Program-made: the position numbers and the translations under genes
Notes under the pieces: generated by a model
Database searches by the model: none
What the model was told of the DNA's origin: nothing
The model's input: the letters and a program-made list of their open reading frames with translations, nothing else
Part shown: positions 46,536-57,576 of the stretch, piece after piece
Layout: each line of letters opens with the position of its first letter
Numbering within the stretch: position 1 is the stretch's first letter
Origin: Athripsodes cinereus
Lineage: Eukaryota; Arthropoda; Insecta; Trichoptera; Leptoceridae
NCBI GenBank assembly: GCA_947579605.1
Contig: OX388322.1
Coordinates: 9,486,001 to 9,550,000 of the forward strand
DNA: 64,000 nt
Direction: 5' to 3'

Positions 46536-49312
46536 ATTGAATTAGTTGACGTTGTCAATACCACTTTCACAGTGCGTAAAACACCGCAAAAATATTTATT
46601 CCTAAAATCACTGATAACATTAATATTCCATTTGAAAGCGTTTTGCTAGCATGAGGCAAACTATGAAGAAGTGTTTCGCTTTTTGTATTTCAATTTTTTA
46701 TATTTATTTATTGAATTGCATTTTTAGTGCTATCATTGTTTTTTTTAATTGCAAAAAGAAATTTTGTACGTAGTACTCACTCATGGATGTTACAAGAATG
46801 TCAGTAGCTATATCATTCATACTCTTTTTGCAAATTCTTCATAACGCAGGGCTCAAGGGTCGCCTAAATGGCTCCGCTGACAAAATCCTTTTTTTTTGTT
46901 TATAAAGTTATATCCTTCCTAAAATTAAATACAATCGTTATGACAGAGGCTCCCAAACTCTTTTCCGCGCACTTTTCAAGATAGATATGTCCTTCGACTT
47001 CATGGTTTTACAAGTTTTTTTTTAAATTTAGTTACGTATTTTCTACGTACTAGTTATTTGATTTAAATAATATAAAATATCGTGAGACTACATCGAAAAT
47101 CTTAAAACAAACTACAACTTTGATTGCCTTTATATTTCTAGAAATAATTTCTTCCAAATGTAGTGTTTACGCTCAATGCCTGTAATCATAAAAAGAATTA
47201 GGTCAATTAGGAAATAGCCCGTAATCACCAATCTTCGTAGAAACGGCACTTACAGGATTAGTTATTTCTAAAAATTAAATAACGTTCTTCAAAAGTTGTC
47301 CTATATCTTGCAGAGATTTGATGAAGATTAAAAATTTAGGTACCTAAGTAACTAAAAAATGTTGTTGACATATTTGAGGAACTTAAATGAAAAGTATCCC
47401 TTCTTGTTATCGAGAAAAATAATAATTCTGTTTATTTTATTGTAAACGATTATCTATTATGAATAATGTAATGTTAAATTCAATTTTTTTTAAATAATTA
47501 GAAAAAAATAATGTAAAGTGACATCTGTGCAATTTTCCAATAAGTTTTGTAAGGCTGTGTTATATTATTATTATCATTATATTTTATCAATATCGGCGAC
47601 AGATTGCTCTATGTTGATAATTTTTGAACAGACATTTTTTGTTTAGACCTAAGTATGTATTTTTTTAAATGGATAGATGATATTTTATTATTAATCAAGT
47701 AATTGAATACATTAGTAAATATATTGTGTATGAAAATTTTGCTAATAATGGATTAAGAGTGAATGTAAAAAGTTTTTTCTTCGTTCTTTGCAGGAAAATA
47801 TGTACAAAAACTATCCCTATACATATGTACAAAAACGGGTCGATTTTATTATCTTAATTTAAGAATTTTAAATACCTCAAACAATAACAAGAGAATGTTA
47901 GCTTCAATTTTGTTGAGTCAAGAATATCACCTTACATTTAGGAAATCAGAGTTCTGTTCAATAAGATTAAGAATTTTAATTTATTCAAAAAAGATTGTTT
48001 TTTGTTTGTTTTGAGAATTTTACTTCTTTTATAAATTGAAAAATATTTTTTTGTTTTGAGATTTTTTTTTATTCTTTCAAGAAGATGAAGTGACTTCCTA
48101 GGTTTTGAAAATAATTCTTTCGTTGTACCTACACAAAATTTTAGTTTCTTAGCTCAAGACAATTCTCTTGACTGAAGATTTTTTCTTTCTGTGGCAATAT
48201 CATCCTTACGTATGGATGTAGGACTGTAGGTTCGTATTTGGTAGACTTCAATATCAGCAATATGTACAGGCATATAAATTGTGCTATGTAACGAAGTGTC
48301 AAGCCACACCAACCTCACATTGAATTTACTTAATCGAGATTAATCGAGAGTTGTCAGTAGGTACCTACTATCAAAATTCAAGTATTTTAGAGAATAATGT
48401 ATTAGTTTTAGCTGCTCAGTAAAAACTATTATAGCCAGATTTTTTTTAAAGTTTGCATCACATTTATGATGATCTTAGGGACTTTGATACCTAATCAATG
48501 AACTGTAATTTTGATTGTTTATACCAGAGGTGGGCAAACAATCGATCGCAAGCCGGTTTTAGGGGGGATTATGCGCATACTTTTAAAAAAAGTTCCTTGC
48601 CTTTGACAAGTCGACGTATGATGATAATACCAGATTCAAGATTTCGACAACACTAACAAAACGAAAGACAATATTGGAGGTGAGGGGTTAGAAAATTTTA
48701 GTATATTGATGAGAGACCCACTATACCTACTAACTATTATGAAGTTAACTACAGTTTGCCAATTACGAATGTCAATAAAGTTATCTTCACACCAGAACTA
48801 AAACTCAAAAAAAATTAAATTAGATTTTTAGCTCTAGCCTCATTATTACTTTGCTTGACACATTGTTTCATAACACACTGCATATTACCTTATTCTAATA
48901 TGCATATTATATTATTTTGCCTTAATAAATTATCCCTTCGTAACATTATGCGTATATGCAGCGTTATTCAAACATATTTACTACAAAAAGAAAAAAAATA
49001 TATAAAAAAGAGTGAAACTATAATGCAGTCTAGGTACCTACCCTGCACGCTGCATACTTTCTTCGGTAAACGACATTTCGTTCAATGGATTTTAAGGAAA
49101 AAATTGAAGAATAATTTATTATAACTTCTACACATCGTTTGGTGAGCAGAAAGCATGAACTTAATGTGCCTTTCCATCTTCGAATATTTTTATATAGGTA
49201 AATAAATTAAAATGGGAACCATCGCTGGTTAAAGTTGTACTACTGTACCATCACGGCGTTACGCATAACGCATGGTTAAAAGTATTCTAAAGTTTAATTA
49301 TTAGTGTTTGAA
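46536..49312. other. Intergenic, AT-rich
   Basis: No gene recognised. CAGAGGTGGGCAAAC at about 48525 looks like one end of an hAT element, but I cannot find its partner. A 89-codon frame at 48855-49124 has no family features. Confidence 0.45.
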
Positions 49313-49614
49313 TGGGGGAGTTGCGGTAGTGAGGGATTTTGCTGAAAATGCTTGAAGTACGTAAATTGAAGGTCACATATTAATAATTTGAGGTTTAAAA
49401 TGTATAAAAAACACTTTTTCATACGTAAAAATAAAATATAAAATCATTAAAATTTGACAGTTATCAAAACGCGACGTAGATGGTCAATGGCGGATGTGAC
49501 GTCATTTTATTCGAATTTCTCGAGGTCACATGTTTATCCAGTTTATTTGAGAAGTGAATGTTCGTTGCATTTTCTCGGTCTTTACAGACAAAATTATTAT
49601 TTTTATGTTTAAAA

Positions 49615-49826
49615 ATGTCTACAAATAAATTTTATAAATATTGCATAGAGCCACTATGCTCAGACACCACGGTTACAGCTCCAAATAAAGCATTTATTTG
49701 CGTGCCTACCTACAGACCTGGTAAAAAGGAAAAAGTGGTGTATGGTGATCAAAAGAGACGATAAGAAAAATAAAGTTTTATCCAATGTTAGTCGCTATGT
49801 TTGCGAGGATAATTTCAGTATATATT
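49615..49826 (+). pseudogene. Broken THAP zinc-finger domain
   Basis: Starts MSTNKFYKYCIEPLCSDTTV, then APNKAFICVP, which is the C2CH N-half of insect THAP domains (KYCxVPxCxxTxxxxPxKxFIxVP). After a stop and frameshift the text continues LSNVSRYVCEDNFS, where intact domains have CxxHF. The zinc-binding His is thus replaced by Asn. It is a dead copy. Confidence 0.65.
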
Positions 49827-50176
49827 TGTAAAAAGAATTTTAATAAAACTATTTGAAAAATATGTACCTATTTTGTATTTAAATATTGTTTTGAAAAAGT
49901 ATTTAATAGTCTATATTTGAAACACCAATATTCAAAAGTATTTGTATTTTGTATTTAAATACTTTTTTGAAAGTATTTTGCGCATCAACACAATATATGA
50001 GCTTATATTTTTCTATCTGTATTGTATTTTCTTCAATCCTTGTTACTGTAATAATACGGGATTGTTTTATAAGTTTGCCTTTTGCATCTGGCTTTCTATT
50101 AAATTTAGTTCACACAAAAACAATGCACCGTAGTATGCTATGCTGACAAAATAATTATTTGATCAGAATAAGAGAA

Positions 50177-50247
50177 TTTCCCTATCTTTTATATGATTTG
50201 ACAGCGTAGCATGCTATTCTGTCAAATCATATAAAAGATAGGGAAAA
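50177..50247. repeat. Perfect 28-nt hairpin
   Basis: TTTCCCTATCTTTTATATGA then TTTGACAG (50177-50204) is exactly complementary to 50219-50246. The 14-nt loop contains TAGCATGCTA, itself palindromic. It sits in the intron-like gap of the THAP relic. Either a tiny MITE or a small-RNA precursor. Confidence 0.85.
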
Positions 50248-50424
50248 CCATGGGGAAAACACGAAGGAGACATGATAATGTATTTGAGATTATATTGAAT
50301 TTAGATATAAATGTTTCGACCATGCTGTAATGTCTATTATTATTATGAAATCTATTTTTTTGTTTCTAGTTTAATTACGAACGACATATTGAATCAATGT
50401 TTTTTTTCCCTGTTTTGATTTCAG

Positions 50425-50541
50425 TTAGAAGAAGATCTTGAAAACTATATGCGATGGAAAATTATTCTCTATAAAATCTCTATTTGTGACAAAAAATCGC
50501 ACATCATTAATGTAGATACTTTTGGTAAATTGTCAGATTGA
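50425..50541 (+). pseudogene. Second THAP-associated exon remnant
   Basis: After TTTGATTTCAG the frame reads LEEDLENYMRWKIILYKISI and ends at TGA. LEEDxENYMRxK follows the CCEDHF motif in insect THAP/P-element proteins, so this is the continuation of 49615-49826 after an intron. Confidence 0.6.
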
Positions 50542-51287
50542 CCTTTACAAAACCAAATTTTTATTGTTCCAGTTAAAGATGTGTAATACCAGTTTTAAAC
50601 TATTGTTTTCTATTTTAAATTTTTTATCTCAAGTCTATACAACACTTACAAACCACTATATAGCAAATGTGTAACACTAACTTATATAAACTATGAGCCA
50701 ATTCATTTTTAAATAATAAAACACTGCCTTAGGTCTCCAAAATTTATGTGAGGAAAACACGAAACAAAACTCTGAATGGAGAATTGACAGTTCCAACACT
50801 ATGCCGGAATATGTTATGACGATAATAGTAGATAATATAATAAATAGTTCTTTTAAATAATGAGCTGACGATTTCTGTTCTGTTTGAACTAATTGTGGCG
50901 CATTGTGTTGGATGATAGATTTGATCTCTGAAAGATTTACATTTTTTCTATACTTTATATATGCAGTATATAGGTATTATCTGTTTTGTGCTTATAATAA
51001 ATAAATAAACAAAAGATTCTAAGTATTTAAAAATAACGCGGAAAAAACGTAAACCAACTACATAAACGCCGTACAAGACAGAAAACCACAGACACACTCG
51101 GATGAAGTGACGTCATCACAAGACGGAGGGTAATGGATGGCGTTTTTGCGGGAATATTATTTTTCAAATTTCAAATGCTGATTTCTCCAAAACTAGGCTA
51201 AATATAATAAAATTATGCATATATTCATGATTCTTACGTGCTGTTTAACATTTTTAATCAATAAAAAAAAAATCCGCAACTGGCCCA

Positions 51288-52535
51288 TTATTGAATTATG
51301 AATCACATTTACGCATGAATGAAATAAAGAAAACTCACGAAATGAACGAGCGAATGTTTATATCCTTTTGTCAGTAAAAAAAAGAAAAAAGTAAAAAAAA
51401 CAGTGCGCTTGGTCTCTCTCTTTAGTCTATTTATTTACAACTGAAGGAAAAGAGAGAAAGAATATTCACATTTTTTTAGTAGCTCTGATTTGGATTTTGA
51501 ATGTAAAAGAGTTATTTCTCAAGATTATTTCTAAATAGTCACCTTATATGCGTAACTAATAGATTGTATAAATTCTGTTTAGTGGGAAAGACTTTCCGAT
51601 GCTTACGAATGGAATAAGGATGGTTTTAGTGCGCTTTATCCATGATAATTTCACCACTTCCTGATTCGAATCATTATGTTAGACATCTATTGAGTTTACT
51701 ACTTTTTATGTTAAAAGGATTTGAGTTTACGTGAAAAATAATTACGAAGAAGTGTTAAGAGAAGACGTTTTGTTCCGTTTGACTCCTTATACTATCGGCA
51801 TGGTAAAGCAATACAGTAGGCTGTTTTTTATCCGTCAACCTTAAATTATTAAAAAAAGTGAAATAAACTGCGCCGAGTTCGATCCAAAAGAACTTCTTCG
51901 GATAATACCTACCTACTATAATTTTCCATCTCTTTTTAACTTCATTTGAGATTCATAGTATCTTACTTCCTGAAGGACAGAGACACAACTTTTTTCACAT
52001 TCTCGTCCTTGATATCTGCTGCTGTAAACACGATAGGGAAGTCAGGGATGGTAAAAATTGTGTTCGTAGATAATAAATATTTTTTATTTTATTTTATTTT
52101 ATTTTATTTTATTTTATTTTAAGCAAACAAACAGTTAAACAGAATACATTACAAGATATAAGTTACATAATAAGTAAACCAAAACAGTTTGCAGTAATAT
52201 TACAAGTTTTTAGTTGACATATAATCTTAATATATTTTATTGGGTAGTGCTGGTGAGGCCCGAATATAGTCCGGTATCTGCCCTGCTCTGAGGTTTCACG
52301 TAAAAGAAGAATTTTGCTATACATAATTATTACTCAAAAAAATATGACCAAACTTTAGAAAATAAATAAACTGTCTCTATCAGAGTCAACCTTCAACAAC
52401 CTTACAATAACATATCAGCAATTAACCCTTTGAGCCCCAACAAAATATAGGTCTCACACTCTTTTTCGCTAGTTTCTGAGTGTCCTAAAAAGGCAGGTAT
52501 TCGTAAAACGTAATATTATGAAAAATAACAAAATA
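51288..52535. other. Intergenic with TTTTA microsatellite
   Basis: A (TTTTA)n run at about 52078-52121. Otherwise AT-rich, with no gene recognised. Confidence 0.5.
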
Positions 52536-52700
52536 TATTTAAGCGTTCCGTGGTCTCTGCCAACCCCACTAAGGATACGGGGTATAGTATAGTAGCCATA
52601 GTATAAATATTTAACATCTTCAGTGATGAGGTATGCCACCCATTCTGAATGTCTTATATTTATTGGCACGGAGAGGACGACTTGAATGTTATAAGAGAAT
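52536..52700. repeat. Dispersed module family, copy E
   Basis: GTTCCGTGGTCTCTGCCAAC, CCCACTAAGGATACGGGG, TTCAGTGATGAGGTATGCCA, CCCATTCTGAATGTCTTATA and GGCACGGAGAGGACGACTTG in order. The last three phrases return at 59225-59300. Confidence 0.6.
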
Positions 52701-53254
52701 ATCTTTTTGTAAAAATCGTGACAAATTATAATTTGCGGCAACCCTAATGTCATCGATTGCCAATCGTGACCAATAAAACATTATTATTCTTTTTTTGAAA
52801 AACAAACATGACCGCTTTTTGCGCGGGACGGTTTTCTAGAATGTCAAAATGAACCTTTTTTGCGTTTACCGCGGTAACTTGTTTGGGTGAATCGAAAAAA
52901 CATAAATTTTACTGGAATATTCAGACAATATTTTTCATGTTAATAAGAATAAAATAATATTATGTGTATCAGATATCAACATGTAACTCTCTAACTTTAT
53001 AATATTGAAACAGAATTCTGATAATTTACGGGTATTATTATAGATATGGATTAAAACATATCTCACCTTTCTAACTAGACATGCGCGAAGTTAATACTGA
53101 TTCAATCATCTACACTTTGCGGATGATAATTATTGTAATTATAAGTAGCAATGCTCAAGAACTGGCCAAAATGTTAAATGAGCATTCAAGCAATGAGCAA
53201 GCAAGCATAAATGAGCATGAAGCATCCAAGACAGTAGAACTATCGACTATATTG
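52701..53254. other. Intergenic
   Basis: AT-rich. No gene; leads into the LINE fragment. Confidence 0.4.
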
Positions 53255-53920
53255 TATAAACCTAGCAAAAACTTAGGTAATGTGTACGGAAGACTCCCGG
53301 ATTATGGTATAAATGCAAATCAAATTGAAAACGTTAAAGAATACATATATGTATTTGAGACACTTCATACGATTGGGCCGAGAAAACCAGAACTGTGGTT
53401 AAAAGAATAGGTTTAAGTTGGACAGCCTTTGGCAAAATTGATTACATATTTAAGAATTGCTAAATCCCCATTAACTTAGCATTAAGTCTACGAGAAGTGT
53501 GTATGGAAACGGTATGTGGTATAGGTATTGAAACGGTGACTTTGACCAAGCAGAGCATTAAGAAAATGCGAGGCACCTAAAGAGCCATGGAGAGAGCTAT
53601 GCCGGGAATCATCCTAAGAAACAGAGAGCGAAACGAAATAATAAGACGTAAAACAAAAATTACTGATATTCCACAATGTGTCGCAACTCTCCAATGAAGA
53701 TAGGCGGGACACATGGCTAAAAGCTCAGATCATAAGTGGCCAAAGTTTCTTAGATCTTGCAGACTACGAGCGACAACCAGGAGCATAGGAATAAGTTTCA
53801 GAATGGATTCACACTTGAATTGAAGATGTCGCCTAAGAGATAAATGTATCATTCCGTACTTATCTAAAAAAGGGGATGTAAGAAAGCGCGGGTGTTCAAA
53901 AACTACATAACTTGATAACA
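53255..53920 (+). pseudogene. RTE/BovB-like LINE ORF2 C-terminal fragment
   Basis: With several frame breaks the plus strand reads YGINANQIENVKEYIYLG-like text, AEKTRTVVKRIGLSWTAFGK, then MERAMPGIILRNRERNEIIR and RKTKITDI, followed by AGHMAKSSDHKW. These are the post-reverse-transcriptase landmarks of RTE elements (EYxYLG; RAMERAMLGISLRDRIRNEEIR; QWAGHxAR). It is clearly inactive. Confidence 0.85.
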
Positions 53921-54029
53921 TGGATCAAACTCTTATGAACAACCGTGTGTTGAGTAAGAGAAATCCACGCGAATGTATGAGAAGTTGTATGAATGTAGGA
54001 GAAGCGAAAGATAACGACAGATCTATTTG

Positions 54030-54160
54030 GCGTTCCGTTCTCTCCGCCTACCCCACTTGGGAAACGGTGTGAGGATATAGAAGTAGATTAACAAATATTT
54101 TACAAGCATCTGCCTTTAACAGGACACTGCCCATATGGGTTATTTATTGTTTCTTTTGTT
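54030..54160. repeat. Dispersed module family, copy F
   Basis: GGCGTTCCGTTCTCTCCGCC, TACCCCACTTGGGAAACGG, then CATCTGCCTTTAACAGGACA, in the module order. Confidence 0.5.
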
Positions 54161-54212
54161 TATTATTCTTACGAGACGATTTACGTTGTTCTGCGGGCCG
54201 CCCGTGAAGAAA

Positions 54213-54976
54213 AGAAAGCGTGTCTGCAAGTTCGGATAAATAGGAGTCCCCGACTCCTGAGATATCCGAGTGTGTAGATGTTCTTTCAACGATTTACAGG
54301 ACACTAAAAATTACAAAAACGAGTGGGAGACTTATTATTTACCGGTGACTCCCCGGTTGATTGGCACTAAATATTTGCAGTGTTTTTTTCCCTTTAGACA
54401 TATTCATTATGGGTGGTATGCCTCACCGCTTTCATATTATATAATACCGTATCATACTTCCTTATTATCCATATTATTATTTTCCTATCAAAATCATTTA
54501 ATCTTCCCTCCTACATCCAACATTCAGTGGCGGTTCCTCCTTAGGGACGTTGATGAAACACATCCCCTATTAAATTTCAATAAATATAGGTAGGTACCTT
54601 TCATTCTAATATTCTATAAATGGATGTCCTCAGACTTTAGAACTCATTTATGGACCTACTGAAAAAGGACATGAACTGTGGCACATAATATGTAGAACTA
54701 AAGAGACTAGCTGAGAATAGGGAGGAATGGAGAAGAAATCAAAACTCGTTCCAGACCAATCCAATCTATTGTATCTCACTATAACTATACTGTCAGGATG
54801 GCCGAGCGGTCTAAGGCGCCAGACTCAGGCTTTGGAGCTATCCTGGCGATAGGTGGGCATACTTCTTCAAAGGTAATCTTGATTTCTGGATCATTTGTGC
54901 TAATCCTCTGTCTCTCACACGCACACGCACACTATCCTATAAGCCGTCCGTGAGGAAAAGAGGGATCTACAAATGT
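54213..54976 (+). repeat. 764-bp direct repeat, left copy
   Basis: Repeated at 55275-56038 (offset 1062) with no difference that I can see. It contains CTCCCCGGTTGATTGGCACT, a RT-like scrap (LAENREEWRRNQNS in one frame near 54710-54760), a tRNA-Leu-like sequence, and a CA-rich end. The same 107-codon frame in both copies is incidental. It lies on either side of the hammerhead motif. Confidence 0.95.
54792..54847 (+). repeat. Truncated tRNA-Leu(CAG)-like sequence, copy 1
   Basis: GTCAGGATGGCCGAGCGGTC is the start of eukaryotic tRNA-Leu with its D arm; CCAGACTCAGGCTTTGG makes a 5-bp anticodon arm with CAG in a 7-nt loop. The variable and T arms are missing, but TCCTGGC just after can pair with the 5' GTCAGGA. 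It is a pseudo-tRNA or SINE head, not a normal tRNA. Confidence 0.65.
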
Positions 54977-55274
54977 CATCTCCCTTACTACAACTATTCC
55001 CCATCTCATATTCCAAGAACTCCACGCCTGAAACCAACACGACCCCGCCTACCCCTACACCCTCACTGTAAACCCTAACGAACTTTTGTATTTGTTTTGT
55101 TTTAATTCAGTATAGATCAGCACCTGATGATGCGAACTCGGAGTCCGCGAAACCGGTCGTGCGTTAGTCTTACTCAACAGTAACACGAAACAAAAATAAT
55201 AAATATTTATTTTATTTTATTTGATAATTTAAAATGAAGTGTTACAAAGTAAATGCCGATACAATTAATGAAAT
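54977..55274 (+). other. 298-bp spacer between the direct repeats
   Basis: GC-richer at the left (CCACGCCTGAAACCAACACG), with a hammerhead motif in the middle and AATAAATATTTATTTTATTT at the right. No coding frame. Confidence 0.8.
55117..55165 (+). ncRNA. Minimal hammerhead ribozyme motif
   Basis: All conserved parts are present in order: CTGATGA (55124-55130); stem II GCG..ACT-CGG-AGT..CGC (55132-55148, one A.C mismatch); GAAA (55149-55152); a self-complementary CCGG in the place of stem III (55153-55156); and TC (55157-55158), after which cleavage would occur. Stem I is GCAC (55120-55123) with GTGC (55159-55162). One extra T (55131) follows CTGATGA. Very short stem III versions are known from Penelope-like elements and retrozymes, where self-cleavage may occur as a dimer. 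Activity is inferred, not shown. Confidence 0.75.
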
Positions 55275-56038
55275 AGAAAGCGTGTCTGCAAGTTCGGATA
55301 AATAGGAGTCCCCGACTCCTGAGATATCCGAGTGTGTAGATGTTCTTTCAACGATTTACAGGACACTAAAAATTACAAAAACGAGTGGGAGACTTATTAT
55401 TTACCGGTGACTCCCCGGTTGATTGGCACTAAATATTTGCAGTGTTTTTTTCCCTTTAGACATATTCATTATGGGTGGTATGCCTCACCGCTTTCATATT
55501 ATATAATACCGTATCATACTTCCTTATTATCCATATTATTATTTTCCTATCAAAATCATTTAATCTTCCCTCCTACATCCAACATTCAGTGGCGGTTCCT
55601 CCTTAGGGACGTTGATGAAACACATCCCCTATTAAATTTCAATAAATATAGGTAGGTACCTTTCATTCTAATATTCTATAAATGGATGTCCTCAGACTTT
55701 AGAACTCATTTATGGACCTACTGAAAAAGGACATGAACTGTGGCACATAATATGTAGAACTAAAGAGACTAGCTGAGAATAGGGAGGAATGGAGAAGAAA
55801 TCAAAACTCGTTCCAGACCAATCCAATCTATTGTATCTCACTATAACTATACTGTCAGGATGGCCGAGCGGTCTAAGGCGCCAGACTCAGGCTTTGGAGC
55901 TATCCTGGCGATAGGTGGGCATACTTCTTCAAAGGTAATCTTGATTTCTGGATCATTTGTGCTAATCCTCTGTCTCTCACACGCACACGCACACTATCCT
56001 ATAAGCCGTCCGTGAGGAAAAGAGGGATCTACAAATGT
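55275..56038 (+). repeat. 764-bp direct repeat, right copy
   Basis: Same sequence as 54213-54976; the match starts at AGAAAGCGTG and stops at ACAAATGT. Perfect agreement means a recent duplication, gene conversion or an assembly product. Confidence 0.95.
55854..55909 (+). repeat. Truncated tRNA-Leu(CAG)-like sequence, copy 2
   Basis: Identical to the copy at 54792-54847, carried along in the 764-bp duplication. Confidence 0.65.
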
Positions 56039-56198
56039 GGATAGAAAGTTCTTTCAATTATCTTTATAAAATATATAGGTACCTATCTACTATTATTCAA
56101 TTAAAATAGTGAATCTGCATTCGTTATCATACTTGAGAATCAAGAAAAGAAATTAAAATTTGTATAAAAGAAGGTATATTTTTTAATTAGAGGTAGAC

Positions 56199-56373
56199 TT
56201 CGTCGGTAGCTTGGAGGTAGAGTCTCGGCCTCGTGAACAAGGGGTCCGTGGTTCGATACCAGGTGCCGGCATACTCCCCTTTCACGACACAAGCTTTTAG
56301 TAGCTTACTGTGAAAGGTGTATAAAGTTGTATTTGGGTTTATACAAAAACCTAGATATATCTTTAAAAAAAAA
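56199..56373 (+). mobile_element. tRNA-derived SINE, copy 2
   Basis: GTAGCTTGGAGGTAGAGTCT, B box GGTTCGATACC, body CACGACACAAGCTTTTAG and GTGAAAGGTGTATAAAG, tail AAAAACCTAGATATATC. Full length; small differences from copy 1, including a 4-bp duplication (TAGTAGC). Confidence 0.85.
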
Positions 56374-57366
56374 TTACACCGTACCCCCACTAGTCAAACC
56401 CACCAGCCGCCTCTGCCAATTTTATCATTCATATTATTATGTATCAGTGCAGGTCTTTGAGGTTAAACAAACAGGGACGTACCTACCTATTTAATCAATA
56501 AAACTTCTTATAACTAATTTATTTCCATCATTATTTTATGTTAGATACTCTAACTGCCAAAGGGCAGGTCTCTAACTCATTTCTTAAGGTTTACGAGAGT
56601 CCTGTAAAAGGCAGGTCTATTCGTAGAACATCCTGTATAGGGCAGTTAATTTTTTAAATTCTGACTACGAGGTATCTAGGTATACCTACATTAAAAAAAA
56701 AATATTAGCTAGGTACCTACATATAGGTATGTACTTATGTATTTGTTGGGTATGAATGAACGAAAATATTGAATGGATGAATGATAAATGTACCTATGCG
56801 AGTACAAGTAGGTACATTTATTAAATAACAGGTACTTACTCTTTTCTTTTGTATGGGTAATAATTCTGACCTAAAACACTGGGAGTTGAACGGGTTGCTG
56901 GGTAATGCATTTTTTGGGTCTATGTGTATGTGTGTATTCTGTACTAATATTTAGAGTCTCGAATACTTCACATACATACGTAACTATAATATTTGAATAG
57001 GTTCATATTTTTTGAGAATAATCCATTTGGAAATAAAATTGCTTTTTGTGTAATTTTTTTTGTAAATAAATGAAGTTTTTTTTTAAATTCGTATTTTGAT
57101 ATAATGATAGTCAAACTACGCCACCAGTGTGCCGAATTCAGCGATGGGGCTTGCTACTTGTCATCCATTGTAGACTAAAATCACTGATTTTTTTAATGGT
57201 ACAGAGAGGATATTCTATGTGATAAACGTAAGTATCAGTCAAGTGTTCATAGGCAAACAATACTCTAAAAAGGCTATTGAAGAGGAAAAATAAATAAATG
57301 TTAGAAAAATTCAAATCTATACAATTTTCTTAATATATATAGAGTAATCTAAACATAATTTGGTTT
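56374..57366. other. Intergenic, AT-rich
   Basis: Many AGGTACCTAC-type words. No gene. Confidence 0.5.
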
Positions 57367-57576
57367 ATTATTAACTAAAAACACTGTATATACCACTAGA
57401 ACAATTTTATTTAAAAAATTAAAACGTTTCCAGTTGTCTAATGCAACCATCTTCAGTAAATATAACACTTATACGTGTTATCTTTACTGAAGATGGTTGC
57501 ATTAGACAACTGAAAACGTTTTAATTTTTTAAATAAAATTGTTCTAGTGGTATATACAGTGTTTTTAGTTAATAAT
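57367..57576. repeat. 210-bp near-perfect palindrome with hammerhead-like core
   Basis: Each half mirrors the other from ATTATTAACTAAAAACACTG outward to the TATAACAC/GTGTTATC centre, with one substitution near 57431 and one near the centre. In the right arm CTGAAGA (57487-57493), T, a 5-bp stem GGTTG/CAACT, GAAA (57512-57515) and self-complementary ACGT follow the same layout as the motif at 55117-55165. A stem I is not evident. Confidence 0.9.

Larger units (their letters stand above)
49313..51287 (+). mobile_element. P-element-like relic with THAP remains
   Basis: The left end TGGGGGAGTTGCGG and right end CCGCAACTGGCCCA are near-complements. Inside are a broken THAP domain (49615-49826), a second exon-like piece (50425-50541), GACGTCAT words near both ends and a nested hairpin (50177-50247). 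THAP domains at the N-terminus are characteristic of P-element transposases. The catalytic part is absent. Borders are tentative; no 8-bp target duplication can be read. Confidence 0.5.

Noticed and set aside
48525..48700. hAT end CAGAGGTGGGCAAAC
   Set aside because: Only one end is visible; the partner could not be located.
54270..55655. Two identical 107-codon frames that could look like a duplicated gene
   Set aside because: They are identical only because the underlying 764-bp DNA block is duplicated. Composition is not protein-like and they lie in repeat sequence.
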